Source: Isoetes taiwanensis (lineage: Eukaryota > Streptophyta > Lycopodiopsida > Isoetales > Isoetaceae). Taken from it: DNA of 64,000 nucleotides. The translations under genes and the position numbers were made by a program. The stretch is from positions 6,198,236-6,262,235 of the forward strand of contig JAJEKV010000071.1 in NCBI GenBank assembly GCA_021234155.1, written 5' to 3'. The notes beneath the pieces were generated by a model. That model had not been told where the DNA came from and searched no databases. It worked only from the letters and a program-made list of their open reading frames with translations. Of the stretch, positions 53,301-64,000 are shown piece after piece (position 1 is the first letter of the stretch; the number at the start of each line of letters is the position of its first letter).

Positions 53301-54470
53301 GATATCACATGCGCATACAAGCACTATGAAAGATGCCAACTAAAATTGACTTATATAAAATAACACTAAAAAAAACAACTAGCATTAATGGGGCAAAGGG
53401 TTGGGGTGAAAGTGTGAATTACATTCCACAACCCATTCTTAACAACTTGTCTATGTGACATTCGGATAGTTAAAAATTTCCTTTCCATTTTCTATCACGA
53501 ATATAAGTTTAATTTTGAAGCAATACCAATATTTAACGTTAACGTTGGGAGATGTAGAACAAAATAGACATTCACATAGATAAATAGTATAAGAACATCC
53601 TATATTATAAAGTTTTAGTGTAAGTGTTGGACCCGCCCTAAATCGGACGGTGGCATTAATTTGGCCCATCTAACGGTCTACACAAACTCAACCTTTTTCT
53701 ACCCTTAAAAAAAAAGTTATCTATGGTTGCGGGATCTCGAATCTTGCTAAAAATTGGCATACGCGAGGAAGACATCTTCTAGATCGACCTCGGATGGGTC
53801 GATCGGAAAAGCTCTTGGATTTGGTTTAGTGTCGCGGAGGGTTTGTGCCTTGCAGGCTGATGGTTTTGTGCGGCTCTTCCTCTTATCCTTTTTACCCTAA
53901 AAAAAAAAAAAAGGGTTAAAAGCGAGTTTCATTAAATTTGGAAATTTCGTGATTCTAATTTTTCATAAAATCAATTTCTTCTGTTTTATCACACACTTCA
54001 CGTGATAGATATGGCGCTATTTACTTAACAAGAAACCGGTTATCATGCAAAAACCGCTACATTTGGAGAAGTATGGGCGCCATTTACTAAGAAAGTATAA
54101 GGAAAAGCGGCGAAAGAAATGAAATAGAAGATATTAAAATGCAAAAAAGCGCCATGTAGGTAAAGCAAATGGGCGGCCCCTTTTCCTTTAGAATTACTAC
54201 ATAGCAATTAAGCGGTGGCGCTATTTTGCTTTTAACGTAAAAACCGACAAATAGTGCGGGCGTGCTTTGCTTTAGCGTCAAAGATCCGACAAATAGTGCA
54301 CCAGCGTCATTCTCCTATAGATAACACATTTTCTGAGGAAGATCATGTAGTCATATATTAATATAATACAAAAAGTAGATACAGTTTTTTTTTAATACTC
54401 GTGACCAAAGTGTTCATCATTGACTTTCTCATAGTCTGCAGGGTTAATTTTACTGCGATCAATTGTATGC
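53301..54470. other. No recognised gene; small duplication at 54,220-54,300
   Basis: Contains the third TCCTATATTATAAAG terminus (53,598-53,616) followed by 'gttggacccgccctaaatcg', very close to 41,380-41,410 ('gttggacccgaccctagatc'), so both are the same element family. At 54,220-54,300 'cgacaaatagtgc' with preceding 'gcttt(t)a(a/g)cgt' is duplicated. Confidence 0.5.
53598..53616 (+). repeat. Copy 3 of the TCCTATATTATAAAG terminus
   Basis: TCCTATATTATAAAGTTTT, followed after about 10 bp by 'gttggacccgcccta'. Similarity to the start of the 41,362 insert extends for about 60 bp and includes a 'ggt...cccatctaac' segment. This is the best support that the 41,362 boundary is a real element end. 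Confidence 0.55.
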
Positions 54471-54472
54471 TC

Positions 54473-54745
54473 TTACTGCTCAGCTCCCCAGTATGTCTCT
54501 ACATCTGTCATCTGTGATGCGGAATCGAAGCACTTGATTATGGTCTCACTTATCATGCTGGCAGGCAGCGCTGTAATTTCTTGCACAATCCCCCCGGCTG
54601 TGACATGTTCAACAAAGTATCTTGGCAAGTCCTTATCTGTTTCGGGCTTAAGGATTTTTCGAATAGATCTGGCCAAGGAGAATGGCATGTTACCATGAAC
54701 ACCCTTTTTGAGTATTCCTTCCGACACCCACTTATCACAAGGCAC
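54473..54745 (-). CDS. Unrecognised 90-residue coding piece
   Basis: The minus strand reads PCDKWVSEGILKKGVHGNMP, then FSLARSIRKILKPETDKDLP, RYFVEHVTAGGIVQEITALP and ASMISETIIKCFDSASQM to a TGA. It has strongly protein-like composition with no low complexity and no stop, suggesting a last exon or a gene remnant. I do not recognise it. An upstream exon was not found. Confidence 0.35.
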   Translation of the reverse strand: MPCDKWVSEGILKKGVHGNMPFSLARSIRKILKPETDKDLPRYFVEHVTAGGIVQEITALPASMISETIIKCFDSASQMTDVETYWGAEQ

Positions 54746-54869
54746 CCAAAATTAAAAACGTACATGGTTCTTTCCTTGGTTATGACTAGAAAACCATTCT
54801 ATAAAGCCAATGGGTGTTTGTGGGTTGATATCATTAAAAACCATATGTGGCTAAACTAATGGGTTCTCT

Positions 54870-55350
54870 TGTTAGGTTTGTTAGGGTGGTATTATGGCAT
54901 GGTAATCGCACATGTTCTTTTTGTAGAGTTTGTCAAAATGGTATTACATATTGGTAAATGAATGTGGTATACTTATATTGTTTAAGTGTACGATTTGTCC
55001 ATGTGGTATAACATTATGGTTGTGAATGTGGTTTAATGTAGTGCTCGTTTTGGGTGATTTTATAATGTGGTTGGCTATTGTAGTAAACTAGCATGGCTAA
55101 ATGTCATGGTAAAGCACATGTGTGTTTGTTCTATATGAGCACGGTTTTGTTATGCATTAGCTATATGGTTCTCATTTATAAACCAGTAATAGTATGTTGT
55201 TTGAAGCATTTCAAGTTTTTAAGTATAAGACTATTAAGGATTTGTGGATGGTTTCTTATGCATACAAGCAATGAATACATTGTTTGAAGCATTTCAAGTA
55301 TAGAAGACTAAAACTATTAAGGACCGTGTATGGTTTCTTATGTATAGTAG
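54870..55350 (+). repeat. Degenerate 'gtggtat/tgtggttt' repeats with a 90-bp duplication
   Basis: 'tggtatta(c)', 'gtggt(t)taat' and 'atggt' phrases recur from 54,870 to 55,080. At 55,198-55,345 the block 'gtttgaagcatttcaagt' ... 'actattaagga' ... 'atggtttcttatg' is present twice. The same style of sequence occurs on the opposite strand at 62.2-62.75 kb. Confidence 0.6.
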
Positions 55351-55404
55351 TGCTTTTCACTGCTAATTCACTTTATCTGTTTTCCTCAATAGCAACAAAA
55401 TAAT

Positions 55405-55440
55405 AGGGAGCAAGGGGATTTGAACCCCAACCATTTCCAA
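55405..55440 (-). other. tRNA 3'-half-like sequence
   Basis: On the minus strand, 'ggttggggttcaaatcccct' plus 'tgctccct' resembles a tRNA T-arm (GGGG-TTCAAAT-CCCC) and the 3' side of an acceptor stem. The 5' half (D-arm and anticodon arm) is not present in the bases that should precede it, so it is not a tRNA gene. It could be the end of a tRNA-derived repeat. Confidence 0.4.
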
Positions 55441-56575
55441 AACTCATAAACAATGATAAATTTATTTCCAGATATATGTAGAAAACTAGATCTAACATCT
55501 ACAGCAAAGCAAAAGGTAATCATCTGGCATAGGAGGAAAGTGACGACCTTGCAATACTCACGTACTGACCTCTTGCATGTGAGAGAAAGAAATAAAGCAT
55601 GTGAGAATGTAATGACCTTTAAAGTTTCCAAAAAGGCCCTCTAGCATGCAAGTATTGATCAAAATTAAGTTATGTATTTAAACAATTTACAATTTACCGA
55701 GTTTATAATTCTAGCAATGCAGACTTGACCTTTATATCCTTCTTAATCAAAGATGGACGCCATAGCCAAAACTTGATTCTCTGTTAAAAAGGGAAAAAAA
55801 TATCATCAAATGAATCAAAGGAATGGAAAAGGCAAAATGGCAAAATGCTAAGAAATATTGGAATGCTCACGAGGAATAACACTCCCGGAAGGAGTTCAAA
55901 AAGCCACACATAAAACAAACCTTCTCGGCCGGAAAGAAATGCCTCAAAGACAAACAAATCGCTATAGCATTTGGATTCAATATTGGCTCCTATGCAATAG
56001 CGAGAAAAGGGGCAAGTCGCCATGGCCGATACTAGATTTTAAAAGCTGGAAAGAACCTTTGATAAACTAGTAGCCTTGGCAAGAGATCGCTGGAATGGCT
56101 TCCTAGGAAATTAACTTTTGTATTTGGGAAGAAGGGGATGGATGTAATAAACCAAATAGAGTTTAAAAATCTTATCCGCCATCGCCATACAATGGCTTGA
56201 TTGGAATCTGGAAATCGTAATCTTAGCTCATTCCCTTGCGAGAAAGTTTAAGACGGATAAGAATTTTACACCATCTTTGATCCTTGGGATTCGCCACAAC
56301 CAAACTTTGTGCTACATTTGGCATAGATCAAAGTAGAGAGCCGTAAATAAAACACTTGGGTACTGAAAAGACATCCCAATCGCCAAGCTTCCCTGAGTTT
56401 AAATAGAACACCGAACAAAGCAACTTCACATCTATGCTATTATTGTCTTGATAAGCCCATACATGGCAAACAAATAAATTGAAAATGATGTGCGGGAAGA
56501 CTTTGATTTGGTGTTGCTTGAACAAATCAAAATCCTATCTCAAGCTTTATTCCACTTAGTCCGGCACATGCTTTT
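55441..56575. other. No recognised gene
   Basis: AT-rich, with no family resemblance in any frame and no clear tandem repeat. Confidence 0.4.
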
Positions 56576-56579
56576 ATTA

Positions 56580-56855
56580 TTACGAATGGATCAAGGTACT
56601 AATCAGAGTAAGAAGCAACACATCAATGCATTGGCTTTTGCAGCCTTCAACTTGTATAGTAAATACTATACTACTGGTATTAGTGCCGTGGCATTGACTC
56701 TGGCAACCAGAACCACAATAATCAGATGTGTATCCACAGTAAGCCCTTCTTCCTGTGTATACACTGGTAATAATTTGCCCCAACAGATGTTGACTATAAG
56801 AAGCTACCCCTTGCATCTTCGGGTACAGCATGGTATATTGTGAATACATCTTCAA
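56580..56855 (-). pseudogene. Partial hevein-type chitin-binding domain
   Basis: The minus strand at 56,741-56,688 reads YCGYTSDYCGSGCQSQCHG. The second half of hevein domains has the form 'GxCGxtxdYCgxGCQsqC', so four of the eight disulphide cysteines and the chitin-binding aromatic are clear. The first half (C-G...C...CCS) is not readable in any frame of the preceding bases. A frame on to 56,580 adds a second CKSQC. Hevein domains occur in class I chitinases and related defence lectins. No chitinase catalytic domain was found, so this is a fragment or a diverged gene. Confidence 0.6.
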
Positions 56856-57040
56856 TAGAAAGCTTTGAATACAGTTCTTAGCATTCTAGATCTATTGATG
56901 TTTGCATTCTAAATCTATTCATGAAAGTATCATACATACCAAAATGAAACTAGAATCTCTTTAATCCTGTACGACCTGAGCAAAGCAGATACCCTAAAAT
57001 ACAAATAAAAGTAAACAAGAGAATGAAATTTAAAGGATAC

Positions 57041-57337
57041 ATGCAGGCAAACTCCAGCTATGGCATTGGCAATGGCAACCAGTTCCTTTACCCCTAAAGA
57101 ATGGATATACCATTGGGAGGCGAAGCGAAGAGCCCCGATTTGGTCCGGTTTGTGTCTTTGAAGAAGAAGAAGAGTACGAATTTGCTCGCTCTTCTGCTCT
57201 CTCCTATTCATTCTAATTGCAAAGGCCTCTAGAATCAATAGGGAAGAGCGGGAAAGAGAGTAAATTCTATGGAAATCTGCCGCATCGGATCTCTGCTGCT
57301 GCCTGCCATCGAAGTTGAGGAAGCCGGCCGCCGCCAT
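57041..57337 (-). CDS. Plausible first exon, function unknown
   Basis: A frame starting MAAAGFLNFDGRQQQRSD runs 99 residues (RIYSLSRSSLLILEAFAIRM, NRREQKSEQIRTLLLLQRHK, IHSLGVKELVAIANAIAG) to a donor-like GCAT|GTATCC at 57,040. Ala-rich start, no low complexity and a preceding purine-rich leader look like a genuine first exon. I recognise no domain. It lies on the same strand and just upstream of the hevein fragment, but no exon link is visible. Confidence 0.4.
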
Positions 57338-57359
57338 CGTTCAAGGAGCAGGAAAACCT

Positions 57360-59790
57360 AAAAACGAAAATGAGTGAGGAAATAAAAATTATAAACCTAA
57401 CCTAACTAAGCAAATATATATACATATTAAAAAATTGCCGGCCTCCTCTTTTAGTTTCCGAATATTTGCCTTCTACGAAAGAACCTCCCTTTTTTTTTGC
57501 CGTCTAAAATTTATTGCACCCGGAATGTGGTGCTGGAAAGACATTTAAGCAATTGGATAATAAGAAAGATGGGCGGATTTTTAAGGGAGGAACTCCCTTA
57601 TTTTCGAACCATGGTCAAAATTACAACGGCTCTACACAATAAATGCCTGTTTTACAGAGCTGGTCGATTTGTTCAAGTTTCAAGCTATTCTTATTGTTAT
57701 TTATGGTGTTCAAGCATCAATAGTGTGATCAATTCTGGCCTACACTAAGAGCTAGTTCACATGCTTGTAAAAGGGTTCACTCTATGTGAACCGGCTCTTA
57801 GGTCTAATTATTCTTTTTCATATATTTAAAAGTTAACCATTGGATTATAAACCATTGAAATGTTAAATATACACAATAAGTACAGCAAAATATATAAATA
57901 CATGCCCGAACTGCAGTTGCGCCCAAGTGAAATCAGCGTAAGCATAAACCCACCAACAACTACTTCTATAGCATGAAATTCATGACTGTAACTACAAAAT
58001 TCGGGATATGTTTTAAGATTCGTGACCAGGCCAAAAATTCCTCGTGAAGTATGGCTATAGCCTTGTAGCTGGTCTAGTGGCCAAAGAACCCCTTCCAAGT
58101 GCCAGAAATTCTTCTCAATATATGGCCATGGCCCTGTAGGAGATCTAAACAGGCATTGAAGCATTTGATTTCTCCATGATATAGAGCCGCACCCAGGGGG
58201 TTAGGGGAGGGTCATAGAGTGGAGGCGGGGGTTGCATTATTCTATAGAGACCCCCACGATACTTTGTATTTCTCCATGGTAGAGGTATGCGTCCACCCAT
58301 GTATGTGATGTTATGTGGTGTGAGATCATTATCATTTATTTGTTATATACAACATGGTGAGCAACCTTCTTGGTTGTCGCGTATAGCCAAGGGGCATGCC
58401 CCAAGGCTAAATGGTCACTTGGTGGTTTTGTTTAGCTTTGTTTTGGCCTTCCTTTACTCCAAAATTATATTTGCTTGATCAAGAGTGGCCTTCTCCTCGT
58501 GGAGGGGGCCCTAATTATATTTGCTTGTCCCGAGATCGGGGATTGTTTCCTTGCTTCTTCATTTGAACTACTCATTTTGGCATATCTATATTTTTTAACT
58601 TAAATGGTTGAAAGATCCTAAAAATGTTAAATGATGTGGTCTCACTTAAGTAAATATCCATAACATGTTAACCTTGCTAGGCATATTAGGCCTTGGTAGG
58701 TCTAAAATGTTTTTCTTTAAGCCTCTTTAGGCCTTTCCGGACCTTTTCGGAATCGATCGGACATCCAAAGTCGTATTCTTGATACAATGATAGATTAGAA
58801 AATACCTTTAACCTATGAATTGGAGGAAAATGTTTTCGGAGCGATTGAAAATTTCTCAATAATCCGAGCATTTGTTGAAGATTTAGCCTCTTAAATAGAA
58901 TTGAATCGACCGTATTGACTTTTATCATCCACGAAGACCAAATGGCCATGGAACCCAAACAAAGGACAACAGCTTATTAACTGTCCAAGATTAAAAGCCC
59001 TTGTCGGAAGGGTTTTCGAGGGAAAAACCTTAGCAAGATATGAGCTTGTCGACCAACTATACATTCGTAGATGATTGTGTGATGATCGTATCCCCAACAA
59101 GAATCAAATGAAGCTATCTATATTTGGCATGCTCCTATCTCGATATCAACATTAGAAAGCATCTGAGATAATTCTAAATATGAAATTGGATGGATTGTAT
59201 CTTGGAACCAAACTTGGTAAAGTGTATGAATGCACTAACCTTTAGGTTATTATCTGCAGTGTAAATGGATCAACAAGGAGGAATCAGGAGCTAGGAACAT
59301 ATGCATCAAAAGAAAAAGTACTCGTATATTATATTTGATATTTTCTAATGCATCAAGTATATGCATTAGGTTACACATAATTACATTAAAAAAGTAGTTG
59401 ATTCTAATGTCTAAGTAATAAATGATCTTATATTAGTAAGTAGCAACTATAGTTTCAAAACCCTGATAGAAGATATTGGTTTTCTAAAGACGCAAAACAA
59501 TTTACAAGAGACCAAACAATGACAAATTACAAAAGATACCTTTTATGCTTTTTTCATGATATTTGAATAAGGTCAAAGTGCTTCAAAAACACAAAAATAC
59601 AAAAACCATATCTACAAAAACTTATCGCGGCCAAGGCCAACGCTGAACATTCTCTAGTTCCAAACCGAGGTTTTGCCCACTATTAACGTTCAACCTGTCA
59701 ATGCAATGCTCTTGTCCATACGATAGATAGTTGCTGCGAGACGACCATGAGATTCCCAATGGTGGTATCCCTTTCTCTCTTTTATCCTCT
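57360..59790. other. No recognised gene
   Basis: Frames up to 112 codons (58,164-57,826, minus) lack recognisable motifs. No clear repeat structure was seen. Confidence 0.4.
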
Positions 59791-59794
59791 CCTT

Positions 59795-60095
59795 TTTATC
59801 ACCCGATGCTAGTCAGTGGGGTTTGAGCCTGGATGGGTCTTTGCCCGGAACCAATAGCCCGACCACTAGGCTAGCAGTAGCAGTTGCCATTATCTCTTTC
59901 TCACCATCCATTGCTAGTCAGTGGGTTTTGAGCCTGGATGGGTGATGCCCAGAACCAATGGCCTGATCACTAGGCTAACAACGCGATGGACCTTTTTGTT
60001 TATTTAGTTGCACCCGATGATGGGCAGTGGGCTTTGAGCATGGGGGGGTTTCCCATAACCATTAGCTTAACCACTTGGCGTCAGCAGGGGTGAGC
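59795..60095 (-). repeat. Three tandem tRNA-like modules
   Basis: Read on the minus strand, each module of about 105 bp has an A-box-like 'tagcctagtggt' (59,873-59,862), 'ttagcctagtga' (59,978-59,967) or a weaker 'cgccaagtgg' (60,080-60,071), followed about 35 bp later by a B-box-like 'ggctcaaacccc' (59,829-59,818), 'ggctcaaaaccc' (59,933-59,922) or 'tgctcaaagccc' (60,039-60,028). 'cccatccaggctcaaa' is shared by the first two. This matches the Pol III promoter spacing of tRNA-derived SINE heads. They are not complete tRNAs. Confidence 0.6.
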
Positions 60096-60099
60096 ATCT

Positions 60100-62160
60100 T
60101 TTTATCTCTGCCTCATTTGTTTAATGTAATTTATTTGTTTAATATTTCTAGTTTGATTTGTTGAAGAATAGATGTGGGGAACCTCCTGGTAATCAAACAG
60201 CATGCCATCTATTGTATGGGCCAGAAAGGGATGAGAGATATAGAGCACACACCTTGTTTGAAGTATGCATGGAATGGAAGTGGATCCGCGGGTTGTCTCA
60301 TCATCGCTCGCGATGGCCGCATTGGTCCTGCATGAATGCCTTGTGGATTGGGGTGGGCGCGGAGTTTTGTATATGCAGAGGCAAGCACAGGTCTGGCTAT
60401 GGCGGACGTCGGAATAATGGCCGCAATAAATGCAAAGTGTATTAATGGCCGCAATAAATGCAAAGTGGGCCGCCATGATAAATTTCTTTTGTCCCATATG
60501 CTGCAAAAGACATTTTGTATAAAGTCAAAAGAATTTTAGTTTTGAACCTGCAACAGTTGAACTAACTGTGTCTAAGATTTGGACAATTCTAAACTCGTAT
60601 TTATTCAGATAAATGATTTTTTTGAAATTTAGATAAGAACTTTACAATGAATTTTGAGCTCCACAATTTATGACATGAGAGGAAAACTAGCTCATTAGAC
60701 TAGACTTGTATACTATAGTTTGAAACTTGTCTTTCACCTTTCTAGTGTTTGTGGAGGCCACAAAATAAATAGTCATTTTCCATTGCTATTCAATTAATAT
60801 GGCGTTTTGAAAGTTTTTATGTCGATCTGTGACTATGGATTTACGTCTACGGTATTTTTGCCACGTGGGGAAGGAAACTAGCCTTTGCCACGTTTCAACG
60901 ATTCTTCTTTTGGAGTCTTCACTCGGCCTCGCCCTCCTTGCAGAGCAAAAATACGAAACCGATTCGATACTTCTCGGTTATTTACTTCTCGGTCAGGTTC
61001 GATTGCCCCAAAGCGGGGTTCATTAGATACTATTGGCTCGAATTATTTTGTCAAAGTGCAAACCAAGCCCCCGGCCTATTCAATGGTGAAGAACCGGAAA
61101 ATAAAACGGTGTGGATTGTCCACGGAAGAATCGTCAATGAGCCCACGTACCATACGGAATTTATATGTAATTAAAATTTTATCCAAGAAGATGGGCTCTG
61201 AGGCAATGTTCTGTCGATAGCCCTGTTGGGGTTTTACAACAAACGACATGAATTTTTGTTTGGCGTTGGCCCCAAACCTTATTATGCGATAAATAGTATG
61301 AATGATTATCACTCATTGTTGGAAGATTCTTGACTCTTGAAGGAAAAGGGTCATATGGATTTGGTGAGATTAAATGGTGTTGTAAGCCACAAACCGGGGG
61401 AGCTACATAGAGCTGCCGCCTCCTCCATCACCCAAAGCTGCTACATAAGCCACGGCTCTCTCAAAAACGCCCCAAGATTGAGTGTTTTTCCATCACCCAC
61501 GGCTCCAAAATCCGCTTAGATTGAAAACACTGGTCTTAATCGAGGAATAAGAAGTCGTTAAATAAGAGCAAAAAGCAGGGCCGCCCAAAATATGAAAATG
61601 CATCTTCTCCTTACTAGAGATGAAAATAAGGGTACGTTGGAGACCATCCTTACGAGATGCGCACCGTTTACGAGTCATGGAAGGATCAACCAGGGAAGGG
61701 ATCATTTTGTTGCCTGACCTTTTACCTTTTTTTTAAGCCGGGAAAATCATCGTGACTAGCCCCGCTTGGATCCAGATAGGCTGCGCATCCCCGTATGTCG
61801 AGCTCATGCATGACAATGCCTCTCAAAGGCTGCACCAAAGCGGACCTCTCCAAAAAGAAATTAAATGCGCTATGGCGGATCCACGGTTCCTCACTTGCTA
61901 TGGCCTCTGTACTGCTCACGGATCCAAGGTTCCTCACTTGCCCCGTGACTTATCACCTGGATCGCTATGGCATGCGAGGCGAAGAGGGAGCAGCAGAGCA
62001 AAGCAGTAGAGCAAAGCACGAAACAGGGGATGGATTGATTGAGGAAGGGAGTCACGTGGGGCTGGCTCCTCCTCAATAAATGCAAAAATGCAAAAATGTT
62101 CCCCCAAAAAAAAATTTGACATTTGGCGCGCATGCAATGGAGCATCAAGGAATCTTGAAG
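60100..62160. other. No recognised gene; small duplications
   Basis: 'aatggccgcaataaatgcaa' with 'agtg' occurs twice in a row (60,417-60,470). 'ggatccacggttcctcactt' recurs as 'ggatccaaggttcctcactt' (61,879 and 61,920). The overlapping 78-134 codon frames show no family. Confidence 0.4.
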
Positions 62161-62164
62161 AATA

Positions 62165-62770
62165 GAATCAAAGTGAATGCTTTATATATGTTTTGATAGT
62201 GGTTTGGTGGTTAATTATGATAATTGTTTTTGGAGGCCTTATGAGTAATCACTATAGATAGCCAAGTCTCTTAGGCGAATATCTATGAGTAATTACCATG
62301 ACAATTAACTTGGTATTGAAATTATGAAATAAACCACAACCATTTTATTATAACATACACCATGATAATAAAAAACTAGCATGAATAACCACCATGGCAT
62401 TTAAGTTGGTATAAAAAAGCACGCCATAAAGTACTTCAACTTTGTGACAGTAGAAAACCAACATAAACAACCATTGCCACATTAAAGTTGTGTTGAAAAA
62501 CCATGTTACACAACTCTGTCAATTTAATAAACCATGTGACATTAGAAAACCAACATGAATGACCACTGTTGGTGCTAGAAACTATGTAATAAAACAATAT
62601 CGATTTTAATAAACCACGCTATAATAAAAAAGTAACATGAATAACCACGCTCTAGTTATGAAAACCACTATGTTATGTGGTTTTCATTAGGAATGAAAAT
62701 TTTGATATAAAAAACCACATCTATAGTGGTTTTCTAGTGATTTATTATAGTGGTTAAATTTTTGGGTGTC
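62165..62770 (-). repeat. Degenerate 'aataaccac/aaaccac' repeats
   Basis: 'aaaccac', 'aaccaccat(g)', 'aaaaccaacatgaa' and 'taataaa(a)aa(c)t' recur about 15 times without fixed period. The reverse complement resembles 54,870-55,080. Non-coding. Confidence 0.5.
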
Positions 62771-64000
62771 TTGTGTATGATGACACATTCCCTAAGCCTG
62801 AAGTGCAATATCAGAGAAGCTTTCGGTGGCCTTCCTTAAGTCCTCGAATTGCTTGTACATAATGCCAATTTGATCGGAGATGAAGTGCGATTATCTCCTT
62901 CTTCATATAAGCAAGAATTCTTAAGTTCTCAGGTTTTGTCTTGAAAAATTTTTCGCCTTTGTTTGTAACGAGGGTGACTTTGACGATATGTTCCCACTTA
63001 ATGTTTCTTGAGGACCTTTCGACAATCATCGTAGTTCAAGCCCCTCATGCATCTAAGGTAGTTGTCGCTAAAGTAATCTTTGTCTTTTGCCCAATTGATT
63101 ACTATCATTGGATCCAAGCAGAATTCCATGAATATGCCAAATAAAGGGCTGTGGAATTTCCACATCAGACCCACGTATAAGTTTGTGCACCCTATACAGC
63201 TGTTATACCTACATACATACATGATATACTTCAATCTATCTGGCGTAAAAATGCACGAACACCATTGCATTCACAAAAGAGAGATAAGAACAAAGGAGAT
63301 TGAAGAATAGATAAGAAAGAGAGATAAGAACAAAGGAGACCAAGAATGATAAGAATAATTTAGCACCGCAATTTCAAAAGACGAAGAGCTTTGCAACTCT
63401 CGCCAGATGCTCGAACAACGGAACTCAGCAAACTGGGTTCGCAAATTTGGTCGAAGAAGAACTACAACACAGAAGGCAGGCCTGGCTTACCACCCGAACA
63501 ACAAGATCCTCGCTTATCTTGTCTATGTAGAGTCATGTCTATCCCGAGGCCCGCCGCCAACAACAATCCTCGGAAACCATAGCCATAGCTGGAAACCGAA
63601 AGTAGCCATAGCTGGAGTAGCCAAAGCTAGGAAACCGAGTAGCCTATAGCCGGAGTAGGCATACCTAAAAACCAATCGCCACAATTCCGAGCAAAACCGG
63701 AAACAAGGGCACGTTGTTTTTATGCCCAAGCAAAATCGAAACCTCATACCGCACCTCCCCCAAAGCGAGAAACATGCTTCAAGGCCGACACGTGCATCAG
63801 ACGCCCACATCTGCATCATCGCTTACATCTCAGATCGCCTCATCGCCCATCATGCTCCTGGACGGGCCACGCCAATCGTAGAATTACCCAAGCTCCAAAA
63901 ACTACTAACAAAACCCTAACCCCCATTTTCCGCTACACCATTAACAAAAGCATTGTAAGAGATAATTTGCCAACCTTATAGCTTGACCCCTATTGTCCTT
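62771..64000. other. No recognised gene; short repeats
   Basis: 'aagagagataagaacaaagg' occurs twice (63,278-63,340). 'agccatagctgga' and 'aaaccga(a)agtag' phrases recur at 63,580-63,680. No family resemblance in the frames on either strand. Confidence 0.4.

Noticed and set aside
55405-55440. A tRNA gene or a retrotransposon primer-binding site
   Set aside because: Only a T-arm-like half is present, and no TGG that would begin a primer-binding site; no LTR pair was seen.
1-64000. CRISPR arrays, operons, bacterial promoters and ribosome binding sites
   Set aside because: Splice-like junctions, plant-type domains and LINE/hAT/SINE-like elements indicate a plant nuclear genome; the tandem repeats lack CRISPR repeat-spacer structure.

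Overview
The window looks like nuclear DNA of a land plant. It is AT-rich and repeat-dense, there is no long intact reading frame, and coding remnants are broken by stops, one-base shifts and apparent introns. Plant-type remnants are an LRR segment, a bulb-type lectin exon, a TKL-like kinase, half of a hevein (chitin-binding) domain, a PPR fragment and a NIF/FCP1-like phosphatase domain. Two genes of what I recall as the DUF7869 family, known to me mainly from mosses, ferns, oomycetes and animals, suggest a seed-free plant such as a fern. That placement is inference.

Layout. 1.6-5.2 kb: decayed LINE on the minus strand (endonuclease, reverse transcriptase with YVGD for the YxDD box, C-terminal region), perhaps with ORF1 remnants to 7.0 kb. 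7.0-12.5 kb: a dispersed repeat, then a minus-strand stretch that looks like decayed coding sequence but is unrecognised. 12.9-16.6 kb: short tandem repeats, a foldback repeat and low complexity. 17.4-22.3 kb: a large inverted repeat (arms about 0.8 kb, spacer 3.2 kb). 23.3-25.3 kb: hAT-like transposase remnant, minus strand. 26.5-29.9 kb: a motif cluster followed by DUF7869-like gene 1, plus strand. 31.0-33.7 kb: unrecognised coding pieces, then a NIF/FCP1-like domain. 33.8-36.8 kb: direct and tandem repeats, a solitary tRNA-like (SINE-like) unit and a PPR fragment.

36.9-39.9 kb, minus strand: kinase, lectin exon and LRR pieces in a row. The kinase and its upstream region recur, more decayed, at 50.6-52.1 kb. 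40.4-46.9 kb: a head-to-tail array of about 338-bp units with tRNA-like A and B boxes, split by a 4.5-kb insert that carries a cluster of the palindromic motif GGTATAAATTTATACC followed by DUF7869-like gene 2. This insert is the most interesting object in the window: it looks like a DNA transposon whose only recognisable gene is DUF7869-like and whose 5' side resembles the subterminal binding-site arrays of other transposons.

46.9-64 kb is mostly unassigned, with further tRNA-like modules (52.9 kb; three in tandem at 59.8-60.1 kb), a partial hevein domain (56.7 kb) and a plausible first exon (57.0-57.3 kb).

No gene here is demonstrably intact. Paired copies repeatedly differ by one-base indels and by CAG/CTG versus CG-containing variants, so some frameshifts may be sequencing or assembly artefacts. 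I saw no rRNA gene, complete tRNA, LTR pair or CRISPR array. Repeat boundaries were estimated by eye.
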